A stretch of DNA of 35,954 nucleotides from UBA1189 sp045612925 (lineage in GTDB: Bacteria; Bacteroidota; Bacteroidia; Bacteroidales; Bacteroidaceae), in NCBI GenBank assembly GCA_045612925.1, contig JAZKZX010000011.1, positions 1 to 35,954 of the forward strand, written 5' to 3'. Below are positions 16,948 to 23,939 of the stretch, in pieces. The position numbers and the translations under genes were made by a program. Under the pieces are notes generated by a model. The model was not told where the DNA came from and made no database searches. It saw only the letters and a program-made list of their open reading frames with translations. Each line of letters begins with the position of its first letter. The first letter of the stretch is position 1.

Positions 16948-16980
16948 TTGATACTTTTTGCTCGCTTATTCGTATCTTTG
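16948..16980 (+). promoter_or_regulatory. Candidate promoter of iorA, within a repeat unit
   Basis: TTGA at 16948-16951, 21 bases, then TATCTTTG at 16973-16980, about 30 bases before the iorA start. The -7 box is perfect and the -33 box is a TTG-type variant. The same -7 sequence occurs in the two upstream repeat units. Confidence 0.6.
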
Positions 16981-17011
16981 CCACTTATTTGTAAGTAAAA
17001 GTACCGAAAAT

Positions 17012-18598
17012 ATGAAACTTTTGTTAGGAGACGAGGCCGTAGCGTTGGGTGCTGTGCATGCTGGTATCAGCGGCGTGTATGCCTATCCGGGTACGCCCTC
17101 GACAGAGATTACCGAATATATACAGGTCCATGCGCCTGAGGTGCGCAGTCGCTGGTGCACCAATGAGAAGACCGCCATGGAGGCTGCACTGGGCATGTCG
17201 TATGCTGGCAAGCGAGCCCTCGTATGCATGAAGCATGTGGGCATGAATGTGGCTGCAGACGCCTTTGTCAACTCGGCCATCACGGGTGTCCATGGTGGCT
17301 TGGTGGTGCTGGCTGCCGATGACCCCTCTATGCACTCGTCACAGAACGAGCAAGACTCGCGCTTCTATGGCAAGTTTGCCATGATTCCCATCGTGGAGCC
17401 CTCGTCGCAGCAGGAGGCTTACGACATGATGCCCTATGCCTTTGCCCTCTCCGAGGAGTTCAAGCTTCCCGTGCTGATGCGTGTGGTGACCCGCTTGGCC
17501 CACTCGCGTGCCGAGATCGCCCTGCGCGAACCCTTGGCACAGAACGCCCTCAACCCCGATAGTGAGCGCACCCACTGGGTATTGCTCCCCGCCAATGCAC
17601 GCCGCCAATATGCGTCCTTGGTCGACAAGCAGAGCCAGCTGCTCGCCTCGTCCGAAGCATCACCCTACAACAGCTCACAGCACACAGATCATCGCTCTCC
17701 GCTCGGTGTCATCGCCTGCGGCATTGCCTACAACTATGTGATGGAGAACAATCCCGAGGCGTTGGGCGTACCCGTGCTCAAGGTATCTCAATATCCCTTG
17801 CCCGAGGCAGCTATCAAGGCTTTCGCGGCACAGTGCGATGCGCTGCTCGTTGCCGAGGATGGTCAGCCCATGGTCGAGGAGCAGGTAAGGTCGTTCCTCG
17901 GTGCCGACTACAACGTCAAGGGCCGTCTCACAGGCGACCTTCCTCGCATGGGTGAGCTCACCCCCGACAGTGTGGGCGAGGCGCTCGGCGTGGTCGTAGA
18001 GCCTGCCTATACTGCTGCCCAGCGTGTGGTGCCGCGCCCCCCTGCCTTGTGTCAGGGCTGTGGTCACCGCGATGTGTACGACGCCCTCAACAAGGTCGCA
18101 GCCGAGTATGCCGATGCGCGCATCTTTGGCGATATCGGCTGCTACACTCTGGGAGCCTTGCCCCCCTTCCGTGCCATCGACAGCTGCGTCGATATGGGTG
18201 CCTCCATCACCATGGCCAAGGGTGCTGCCGATGCAGGTGTACACCCCGCGATAGCCGTCATCGGCGACTCCACCTTCACCCACTCGGGCATGACGGGGCT
18301 GCTCGATGCCGTCAACGACAAGAGCCGCATCACGGTGATCATCTCTGACAACCTCACCACCGCCATGACAGGCGGACAGGACTCTGCCGGTACCAACAAG
18401 TTTGAGGCCATCTGCCTCGGCCTCGGTGTCGAGCCCGAGCATGTGCGTGTGGTAGTGCCCCTGCCCAAGCATATGGACGAGATCACCCGCATCATCCGCG
18501 AGGAGATAGAGTACGATGGCGTGTCGGTCATCATCCCCCGCCGCGAATGTATGCAGACCCTGAAACGCAAATTAAGACAAAACAAGACCAAGCAATGA
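17012..18598 (+). CDS. iorA: Indolepyruvate ferredoxin oxidoreductase, alpha subunit (no ferredoxin domain)
   Basis: Cytoplasmic TPP enzyme subunit that, with IorB, oxidatively decarboxylates aryl-pyruvates (or works reductively) to aryl-acetyl-CoA using ferredoxin. The start is ATG 17012 (MKLLLGDEAVALGAVHAG); the longer frame from 16958 is repeat DNA. The pyrimidine-binding domain is N-terminal (AYPGTPSTEI 24-33, NEKTAMEAALG). The TPP-binding domain has LCQGCGHRD (346-354), GDIGCYTLG and GDSTFTHSGM...SDNLTTAMTGGQ (418-455). The protein stops at 528 residues soon after VSVIIPRREC, so the C-terminal two-[4Fe-4S] ferredoxin-like domain of archaeal IorA is absent. The stop overlaps iorB by 4 bases (ATGA), so the two are coupled. 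Confidence 0.9.
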   Translation: MKLLLGDEAVALGAVHAGISGVYAYPGTPSTEITEYIQVHAPEVRSRWCTNEKTAMEAALGMSYAGKRALVCMKHVGMNVAADAFVNSAITGVHGGLVVLAADDPSMHSSQNEQDSRFYGKFAMIPIVEPSSQQEAYDMMPYAFALSEEFKLPVLMRVVTRLAHSRAEIALREPLAQNALNPDSERTHWVLLPANARRQYASLVDKQSQLLASSEASPYNSSQHTDHRSPLGVIACGIAYNYVMENNPEALGVPVLKVSQYPLPEAAIKAFAAQCDALLVAEDGQPMVEEQVRSFLGADYNVKGRLTGDLPRMGELTPDSVGEALGVVVEPAYTAAQRVVPRPPALCQGCGHRDVYDALNKVAAEYADARIFGDIGCYTLGALPPFRAIDSCVDMGASITMAKGAADAGVHPAIAVIGDSTFTHSGMTGLLDAVNDKSRITVIISDNLTTAMTGGQDSAGTNKFEAICLGLGVEPEHVRVVVPLPKHMDEITRIIREEIEYDGVSVIIPRRECMQTLKRKLRQNKTKQ

Positions 18599-19167
18599 AG
18601 AAAGACATCATACTGGCAGGTGTAGGCGGCCAAGGCATCCTCACCATAGCCACCATCATAGGCGATGCTGCTACGGCAGCGGGTCTGCACCTCAAGCAGG
18701 CCGAGGTGCATGGCATGAGCCAGCGCGGCGGCGATGTGCAGTCCAACCTGCGCCTCTCTACCGAGCCCATCTACTCCGACCTCATCCGCTGCGGTGCTGC
18801 CGACCTCATCATCTCTATGGAGCCCATGGAGGCGTTGCGCTATGTGCCCTACCTGAGCGCTGAGGGGTGGATAGTGAGCTCGTCGCACCCGTTCAAGAAC
18901 ATCCCCAACTACCCCGATGAGGAGGCCCTCATGAGCGAGCTCGGCGCGATGCCCCATGTAGCCACCCTGCCCATCGAAGAGGTAGCCAAGGAGCACAGTC
19001 TGCCCAAGAGCGCTAACATGGTGCTTCTCGGCATGTCGGCCCGCTACATGGAGATACTCACCCCCGAGCAGCTGCGTGCGAGCATAGCCCGTGTGTTTGC
19101 CTCGAAGGGCGAAAAGGTCGTCGAAGACAACCTCAAAGCCTTCGACCTGGGCCTGAGCGAACAATAA
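18595..19167 (+). CDS. iorB: Indolepyruvate oxidoreductase, beta subunit
   Basis: A 190-residue gamma-type oxidoreductase subunit (PFOR gamma family) that partners IorA. The start is ATG 18595 within the iorA stop (ATGA overlap). The glycine motif LAGVGGQGILT (7-17) and the conserved AEVHGMSQRGGDVQSNLRL (36-54) identify the family. The rest (IISMEPMEALRYVPYLS, PKSANMVLLG) agrees with IorB. It is followed by a short tandem repeat and the aminotransferase gene, suggesting a three-gene operon in which the aminotransferase would supply or consume the 2-oxoacid. Confidence 0.92.
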   Translation: MKKDIILAGVGGQGILTIATIIGDAATAAGLHLKQAEVHGMSQRGGDVQSNLRLSTEPIYSDLIRCGAADLIISMEPMEALRYVPYLSAEGWIVSSSHPFKNIPNYPDEEALMSELGAMPHVATLPIEEVAKEHSLPKSANMVLLGMSARYMEILTPEQLRASIARVFASKGEKVVEDNLKAFDLGLSEQ

Positions 19168-19179
19168 TCCCTATAATCC

Positions 19180-19212
19180 TAGATGCTCTAGATCCTCTAG
19201 ATCCTCTAGATA
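19180..19212 (+). repeat. Short 9-bp tandem repeat
   Basis: TCCTCTAGA-like units repeated about three and a half times between iorB and the aminotransferase ATG, followed by an A-run. No coding role is visible. Confidence 0.6.
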
Positions 19213-19226
19213 AAAAAAAGACCGCA

Positions 19227-20537
19227 ATGAAAATCTTCAGTGAAGACCTGGTGGCCCGTGCCGCCCACGAGCTCCATATAGCCAACCTCTCCACCGCCAC
19301 CATCGGTGAGGTGCTGCTCATGGCCCAGTACCTTGAGCGCGAGACCGGCATCCCCTTCATCCGCATGGACCAAGGGTCGCCCGGTCTGCCCGTCAACCAC
19401 TACGGTGTCGAGGCCGAGAAGGCCGCCCTCGACCGTGGCGTAGGGTCACAGTACCCCGCTGCCGACGGCATCCCCGAGCTCAAGCAGGCCGCCTCACGCT
19501 TTGTCAAGGCCTTCCTCGACATCGACATCACGCCCCGCTCCTGCGTGCCCACTACGGGCAGTGTGGCAGGCTCGTACGGCTCGTTCATCGCCTGCACCCA
19601 GCGTCAGCCCGGCAAGAACAAGGTACTCTTCATCGACCCCGGCTTCCCCATACAGAAGTCGCAGCTGCGCATCATCGGTGCCGAGTGGGAAGAGTTTGAC
19701 ATCTACCACTACCGTGGTGCCGCCCTCAAGGACAAGCTTGAGAGTATCCTTGCCAAGGGCGATATCGCTGCCATCATCTACAGCAACCCCAACAACCCCG
19801 CGTGGATCTGTCTCGAAGAGGAGGAGCTCGCCATCATCGGCGTCCTGGCCACGCAGTACGATGTCATCGTCATGGAAGACCTCGCCTACTTCTGCATGGA
19901 CTTCCGCCGCGACCTCGGCCACCCCTTCGTGGCGCCCTTCGCGCCCACCGTGGCACGCTATACCGACAACTACATCCTCATGCTCTCGGCATCCAAGATC
20001 TTCAGCTACGCCGGTCAGCGCATGGCGCTCACCTGCATCAGCGACAAGCTCTTCGAGCGTCACTATCCCGCTCTTGCCGAGCGCTACCACGATGCAGGCG
20101 TCTTCGGGCAGACCCTCGTAGCCTCCATCCTCTACATGATTACCTCGGGGTGCACCGCCTCTACGCAGTACGCCTATGCCGAGATGCTGCGCCTCTCTAC
20201 CGAGGGCACCATCAACTTTGTGGAGGATACCCGCGAGTATGCCCGCCGTGCCGAGAAGATGAAGCGCATCTTCACCGACAACGGCTTCCACATCGTCTAC
20301 GACTACGACGCCACGCAGGCCGTGGGCGACGGCTTCTTCTTCACCATCGGCTATGGCGACATGAGCGGTGGCGAGCTCCTCACCGAGCTCCTCTACTACG
20401 GCGTCAGCAGCATCTCGCTCTCTACCACAGGCAGCGAGCAGCAGGGCGTACGAGCGTGTACCTCGCGCATGCGCGACGACCTCTACGAAGTGATGGAGCA
20501 GCGCATGCGCGCCTTCCACGAAGACCACCCGCTGTAG
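19227..20537 (+). CDS. PLP-dependent class I/II aminotransferase
   Basis: A 436-residue fold type I PLP enzyme of the cytoplasm. Visible landmarks: PTTGSVAGSYGSF (108-120) for phosphate binding, YSNPNNPAWICLEEEE (185-200) with N190, DVIVMEDLAYFCMDF with D218, the PLP lysine in SASKIFSYAGQRMAL (K257) and nearby R265. The C-terminal arginine for substrate carboxylate is likely R454-type in QQGVRACTSR. Substrate cannot be fixed; the position right after iorAB suggests aromatic or branched amino acids and their 2-oxoacids, while the position before hisA allows a HisC-like role less well, since HisC proteins are shorter (about 350 residues). Codon use is very GC-rich, as in the following his genes. 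Confidence 0.85.
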   Translation: MKIFSEDLVARAAHELHIANLSTATIGEVLLMAQYLERETGIPFIRMDQGSPGLPVNHYGVEAEKAALDRGVGSQYPAADGIPELKQAASRFVKAFLDIDITPRSCVPTTGSVAGSYGSFIACTQRQPGKNKVLFIDPGFPIQKSQLRIIGAEWEEFDIYHYRGAALKDKLESILAKGDIAAIIYSNPNNPAWICLEEEELAIIGVLATQYDVIVMEDLAYFCMDFRRDLGHPFVAPFAPTVARYTDNYILMLSASKIFSYAGQRMALTCISDKLFERHYPALAERYHDAGVFGQTLVASILYMITSGCTASTQYAYAEMLRLSTEGTINFVEDTREYARRAEKMKRIFTDNGFHIVYDYDATQAVGDGFFFTIGYGDMSGGELLTELLYYGVSSISLSTTGSEQQGVRACTSRMRDDLYEVMEQRMRAFHEDHPL

Positions 20538-20579
20538 TCACCCTATGTAAAATGCAATAAAAAAAGACAATACCCTACA

Positions 20580-21293
20580 ATGATCAATATCATCCCCGCC
20601 ATAGACCTCATCGACGGCAAGTGCGTGCGCCTCACCAAGGGCGACTATAGTCAGAAGAAGCAGTACGACGCCTCTCCGCTCGATATGGCTCTGCGCTACC
20701 AGGACATCGGCATCAGCCGCCTGCATGTCGTCGACCTCGACGGTGCCAAGAGCAGCAGTCCGCAAAACCTGCGCGTGCTCGAGTCCATCGCCACCCGTAC
20801 CACGCTCGACATCGAGTGGGGTGGGGGCATCAAGAGCGATGAGTCCCTGCGCGACGCCTTCAATGCCGGTGCCGGTCACCTCATCATAGGCAGTGTCGCG
20901 GTGAGCCATCCCGACCTCTTTGCCCGCTGGCTGGGCGAGTATGGCAGCGATCGCCTCATCCTCGGTGCCGACATCAACGATGGCCGCGTAGCCATCAACG
21001 GCTGGCTCGAAGAGTCGGAGCAGACCATCGACATGCTCATCGACCGTTTCGTCCCCCACGGCCTCCGCGAGGTCATCTGCACCGATATCGCCAAGGACGG
21101 CATGCTGCAAGGCCCCACCTTCGACCTCTATGCCCGCCTGCAGGCGCAGTACCCCGAGCAGGATATCATCGTCAGCGGCGGCATCAGCCAGATGAGCGAC
21201 ATCCACCGCCTCGACGCCATGGGCCTGCGCCATGTCATCGTGGGCAAGGCCATCTACGAAGGACACATAACATTGGAAGAGTTAAGAAGATAG
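20580..21293 (+). CDS. hisA: Phosphoribosylformimino-5-aminoimidazole carboxamide ribotide isomerase
   Basis: A 237-residue TIM barrel that isomerises ProFAR to PRFAR in histidine synthesis. The opening MINIIPAIDLIDGKCVRLTKGDY has the acidic catalytic D9, with the second at D131 (LGADINDG). The phosphate-binding loops IEWGGGIKS (78-86) and IVSGGISQMSD near the end are complete. It starts 42 bases after the aminotransferase and heads the hisA-hisF-hisIE run. Downstream, an inverted-repeat element begins within the stop codon. Confidence 0.96.
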   Translation: MINIIPAIDLIDGKCVRLTKGDYSQKKQYDASPLDMALRYQDIGISRLHVVDLDGAKSSSPQNLRVLESIATRTTLDIEWGGGIKSDESLRDAFNAGAGHLIIGSVAVSHPDLFARWLGEYGSDRLILGADINDGRVAINGWLEESEQTIDMLIDRFVPHGLREVICTDIAKDGMLQGPTFDLYARLQAQYPEQDIIVSGGISQMSDIHRLDAMGLRHVIVGKAIYEGHITLEELRR

Positions 21294-21425
21294 GCCCCCT
21301 CAACTCCCCCTAAAAGGGGAACTTATGGAGAGCTGAAAATAGAGATAGAACAATAATGTAAAAAAAACAAGTCCTTCTCACCGCGATGTCGGAGTTCTCT
21401 CCCTTCAGGGGGAGTTAGAGGAGGC
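21293..21425. repeat. Inverted-repeat element between hisA and hisF
   Basis: Left arm 21293-21320 (GGCCCCCTCAACTCCCCCTA...) and right arm 21398-21425 (...GGGGGAGTTAGAGGAGGC) are imperfect inverted copies around a 77-base AT-richer core. The core end (CACCGCGATGTCGGAGT) resembles that of the next element (CACGATGTCAAAGT), so the two are related. Confidence 0.75.
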
Positions 21426-21438
21426 TTTTAATCAAACT

Positions 21439-22194
21439 ATGGTTGCAAAACGCATAATACCCTGCCTCGATGTCAAAGATGGCCGTACGGTCAAGGGCAT
21501 CAACTTCGAAGGTCTGCGCGATGTGGGCGATGCCGTCGCCCTCGGCGGCAAGTATGCCCGTGAGGGAGCCGACGAGCTGGTGTACCTCGACATCAGCGCC
21601 ACCCAAGAGGGTCGCAACACCTTCACCCACCTCGTGAGCCGCATTGCCCAGGCCATCGACATCCCCTTCACCGTCGGAGGCGGCATCAGCACCCTCGACG
21701 ACGCCAGCCGCCTGCTCGATGCCGGTGCCGACAAGATCAGCATCAACAGCGCCGCCATACGCCGTCCGCAGCTCATCGACGAGATAGCCTCCAAGTACGG
21801 CTCGCAGTTCGTCGTCATCGCCATCGACGCCCGCCTCACCGACGGCCGCTGGCTCGCCACCACCCACGGTGGCAAGCGCGACACCGACAAGGAGCTCTTT
21901 GCCTGGGCCCACGAAGCCCAGGAGCGTGGTGCGGGCGAACTCCTCTTCACCTCGATGAATCACGACGGCACCCGCCAGGGCTACCCCTGCGACACCTTTG
22001 CCCGCCTGGCCCAGCACTTGCGCATTCCCATCATCGCCTCGGGCGGAGCAGGCAGCATCGACGACATCGCCGATGTGCTCACCCATGGTCGTGCCGATGC
22101 CGCCCTGGCAGCCAGCATCTTCCACTACGGAGAGATCCCCATCCCCGTGCTCAAGCAAGCATTAAGAGAGAGAAATATCAATGTAAGAATATAG
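21439..22194 (+). CDS. hisF: Imidazole glycerol phosphate synthase, cyclase subunit
   Basis: A 251-residue TIM barrel that turns PRFAR plus ammonia into IGP and AICAR. The catalytic aspartates are at the standard positions D11 (IIPCLDVKDG) and D130 (VVIAIDARL). Phosphate loops FTVGGGIST (77-85) and IIASGGAGSIDD are present. HisF needs ammonia from the glutaminase HisH; no hisH gene is in the window, which departs from the usual hisH-hisA-hisF-hisI order. The ATG follows the right arm of an inverted-repeat element by 13 bases. Confidence 0.97.
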   Translation: MVAKRIIPCLDVKDGRTVKGINFEGLRDVGDAVALGGKYAREGADELVYLDISATQEGRNTFTHLVSRIAQAIDIPFTVGGGISTLDDASRLLDAGADKISINSAAIRRPQLIDEIASKYGSQFVVIAIDARLTDGRWLATTHGGKRDTDKELFAWAHEAQERGAGELLFTSMNHDGTRQGYPCDTFARLAQHLRIPIIASGGAGSIDDIADVLTHGRADAALAASIFHYGEIPIPVLKQALRERNINVRI

Positions 22195-22326
22195 GGCCTC
22201 CCCTAACCCCTCCCAAGGAGGGGACTACAGAGTCCACAGAAAAGAAAATACAATAGTAACAAAAAAACATGCCTCTTTACCACGATGTCAAAGTCACCCC
22301 TCCTTGGGAGGGGCAAGGGGGAGGCC
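22195..22326. repeat. Inverted-repeat element between hisF and hisIE
   Basis: Left arm 22195-22223 (GGCCTCCCCTAACCCCTCCC...) and right arm 22297-22326 pair almost perfectly over about 29 bp. It begins right after the hisF stop and ends 15 bases before the hisIE ATG, the same layout as the hisA-hisF element. Confidence 0.8.
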
Positions 22327-22341
22327 AAACAATATTAAGAT

Positions 22342-22941
22342 ATGAATTTCCAAGATTTCAACCTCGCGAAGACCGCCGACGGGCTCCTTCCCGTCATCAT
22401 CCAGGATGCCGACAGCCTCAAGGTGCTCATGCTCGGCTACATGAACCAAGAAGCCTTTGAGAAGACCCAGGCCGAGGGTCGTGTCACCTTCTACAGCCGC
22501 ACCCGCCAGTGTCTGTGGACCAAGGGCGAGACCAGTGGGCACTACCTGCATGTCGTCGACATGTATGCCGACTGCGATGGCGACACCCTCCTCATCAAGG
22601 CCCGCCCCGACGGACCCACCTGTCACCGCGGCACCGTGTCGTGCTTCGACACCCGCGACAACGAAGGCTTCCTCGGCACCCTCGAGGCCTGCATCAAGGA
22701 CCGCCACGCCAAGATGCCCGAGGGCTCATACACCACCTACCTCTTCAACAAGGGAGTGAACAAGATAGCCCAGAAGGTAGGCGAAGAGGCTGTAGAGACC
22801 GTCATCGAAGCCATCGACGGCAATGGTGAGCGCTACCTCTACGAGGCTGGCGACCTGCTCTACCACCTCCTCGTGCTCACCGAGCAGATGGGCTACTCCC
22901 TCTCCGACCTCGAAGAAGAGCTCGCCAAGCGCCACAAGTAA
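22342..22941 (+). CDS. hisIE: Bifunctional phosphoribosyl-AMP cyclohydrolase / phosphoribosyl-ATP pyrophosphatase
   Basis: A 199-residue fusion catalysing steps 2 and 3 of histidine synthesis. The N-terminal HisI part (about 1-112) has VLMLGYMNQEAFEKT, TFYSRTRQCLWTKGETSGH and the metal ligands in DMYADCDGDTLL and TCHRGTVSCF. The HisE part (about 113-199) has the MazG-like helices with KVGEEAVETVIEA and GDLLYHLLVLTEQ. The bifunctional form is usual in Bacteroidetes. It is the last gene of the run and is followed by a strong terminator. Confidence 0.96.
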   Translation: MNFQDFNLAKTADGLLPVIIQDADSLKVLMLGYMNQEAFEKTQAEGRVTFYSRTRQCLWTKGETSGHYLHVVDMYADCDGDTLLIKARPDGPTCHRGTVSCFDTRDNEGFLGTLEACIKDRHAKMPEGSYTTYLFNKGVNKIAQKVGEEAVETVIEAIDGNGERYLYEAGDLLYHLLVLTEQMGYSLSDLEEELAKRHK

Positions 22942-22967
22942 AGAGACATAAAATGATGTATGGAGTG

Positions 22968-23002
22968 GGGGAGAGTGTTGTGCTCTCCCCTTTTTCTTTT
23001 TT
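22968..23002 (+). terminator. Rho-independent terminator of the his genes
   Basis: Perfect 8-bp stem GGGGAGAG/CTCTCCCC with a 7-base loop, followed by TTTTTCTTTTTT. It closes the iorA-to-hisIE direction of transcription. Confidence 0.9.
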
Positions 23003-23111
23003 CGTTCGTTATTGTCACCGTTATCATACACGCAAAGCGTGTTTTCTCTCTCTTCTATCCTTTCTTATCCGTACTTTCCTTAATTTCAGTATTTTACTTT
23101 GTCTGAAGATT

Positions 23112-23198
23112 ATTCTCCTCGCGAGGAGAAACTATTCCTCTCGCGAGGGTAAAGTATTCTCTTCGCAAGGAGAATACATTCTCTTCGCGAGGAGAATA
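23112..23198. repeat. Four tandem palindromes at exact 22-bp spacing
   Basis: Unit 1 TTCTCCTCGCGAGGAGAA is a perfect 18-bp palindrome. Units 2 (ATTCCTCTCGCGAGGGT), 3 (ATTCTCTTCGCAAGGAGAAT) and 4 (ATTCTCTTCGCGAGGAGAAT) are imperfect versions. Their centres fall at 23121.5, 23143.5, 23165.5 and 23187.5, so spacing is 22 bp each time, close to two helical turns. Confidence 0.85.
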
Positions 23199-23294
23199 TG
23201 TATTGCTTGGGTTTGATAGGGAAAATGATTGGTGGTTTATCGTGTGGGTATTAGTATTAGAATCTCGAATTACATCTTAATGGTAATAGAAAAA

Positions 23295-23334
23295 GGGAAC
23301 GAATTCGCCCTCTTTCCCCCTCGAATTCGAGGGG
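23295..23334. repeat. Two GAATTC-centred palindromes 22 bp apart
   Basis: GGGAACGAATTCGCCC (partial palindrome) and CCCCTCGAATTCGAGGGG (perfect, 18 bp) have centres at 23303.5 and 23325.5. The 22-bp spacing equals that of the nearby TCGCGA array. Confidence 0.65.
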
Positions 23335-23366
23335 ATTAAAAAACACTCCCCAAGATTGGAGAGTGT
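23335..23366 (-). terminator. Terminator of the small minus-strand gene
   Basis: Read on the minus strand, ACACTCTCC and GGGGAGTGT form a 9-bp stem with one mismatch around AATCTT, followed by TTTTTTAAT. It lies just past the stop of the 92-residue gene. Confidence 0.75.
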
Positions 23367-23374
23367 CATAGATG

Positions 23375-23653
23375 TTACTCTAAACATTCATCGATGATGC
23401 GCCGAGTAGTACGTTTGTGTGCCTTGCGGTCGTACTTTTCGCCTCGGCAGAGCCAACAACTGCAAGGAGTACTACTATCCTTATACTTCTTTGCCCAACG
23501 CTGACGCGCTATTTCGAACCAATGAGGATTGTCGATACGTTTGCCCTCTTCATCGAAAATTGCATAGTTGCAGCCTGAGAACATCAGCATGCGGGCCTTA
23601 AGCACACGGCCTTGTTGGAATCGTCTCCAACCCTTGTTTCTTCTTGTTTCCAT
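23375..23653 (-). CDS. Small basic protein with CSCWLCRG motif, function unknown
   Basis: A 92-residue, strongly basic protein. The N-terminus is METRRNKGWRRFQQGRVLKAR and the C-terminal part carries STPCSCWLCRGEKYDRK, a CxCxxC set that could bind a metal. Small proteins with a basic head and a CSCxxC tail are widespread as hypothetical proteins in Bacteroidetes; I know of no function. The gene has its own terminator directly downstream and points away from the repeat-nuclease gene, so they are likely separate units. It could be a nucleic-acid-binding protein judging from charge and Cys pattern, which is inference only. Confidence 0.65.
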   Translation of the reverse strand: METRRNKGWRRFQQGRVLKARMLMFSGCNYAIFDEEGKRIDNPHWFEIARQRWAKKYKDSSTPCSCWLCRGEKYDRKAHKRTTRRIIDECLE

Positions 23654-23846
23654 CGTCTCGTTCTATTAAGTGAATAATGAACGATGCTTTCTGACAATGT
23701 AAATTCTGTGTTTTCATAATGATATGCTTTTACTTGGTTAATTTGGATGATGAAGGAGCAAAGAGTTTGCCACAAAGAATGAGTGCATATATTGGCAGTA
23801 ATTGTAATGAGTTTGTCAGCAATTATCCTAAAAAGATAGATTGTCA

Positions 23847-23877
23847 TTGACATAACTGAATTAAATGTATATCTTTG
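23847..23877 (+). promoter_or_regulatory. Promoter of the GIY-YIG repeat protein gene
   Basis: TTGA at 23847-23850, 19 bases, TATCTTTG at 23870-23877. The -7 box is perfect and the -33 box is a TTG variant. The gene starts at 23940, leaving a leader of about 55 bases. Confidence 0.6.
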
Positions 23878-23939
23878 CGTGGTTGTTCAACTTTTTACTT
23901 GCAAGATAGAGATTCTCCATATTATAAATTAACATCATT

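Larger units (their letters stand above)
16564..16980 (+). repeat. Direct-repeat array carrying -7 promoter boxes upstream of iorA
   Basis: Three related units: 16564-16672, 16819-16917 and a short one at 16921-16980. Units 1 and 2 share a block beginning AAAAATATT.AAGGACTGCC, with hairpin CTTGG-CTTGT-CCAAG, and end in GAGGTTGTCACCTCCAAGAT (hairpin GAGGT/ACCTC). All three contain TTTTTGCTCGC followed by TATCTTTG (16643-16650, 16888-16895, 16973-16980). Unit 1 and unit 2 are separated by a different dispersed repeat (16679-16796). Confidence 0.8.
22942..23374. other. Intergenic region with terminators and palindrome arrays, no gene
   Basis: Beyond the hisIE terminator this stretch has no coding signal. 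It contains an array of four palindromes at 22-bp spacing (23112-23198), a second pair of GAATTC-centred palindromes 22 bp apart (23295-23334) and the terminator of the small minus-strand gene. Base composition falls sharply towards AT from here on. Confidence 0.6.

Noticed and set aside
19494..20528. 344-residue minus-strand frame opposite the aminotransferase
   Set aside because: Antisense shadow of a GC-rich gene with a complete PLP enzyme on the other strand.
23112..23334. Phased palindromes considered as a CRISPR array
   Set aside because: Units are contiguous palindromes 22 bp apart with no variable spacers and there are no cas genes nearby.
23584..23853. 89-residue minus-strand frame overlapping the small Cys-motif gene
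   Set aside because: It is in a different frame from the better supported 92-residue gene, lacks motifs and lies mostly in AT-rich spacer.
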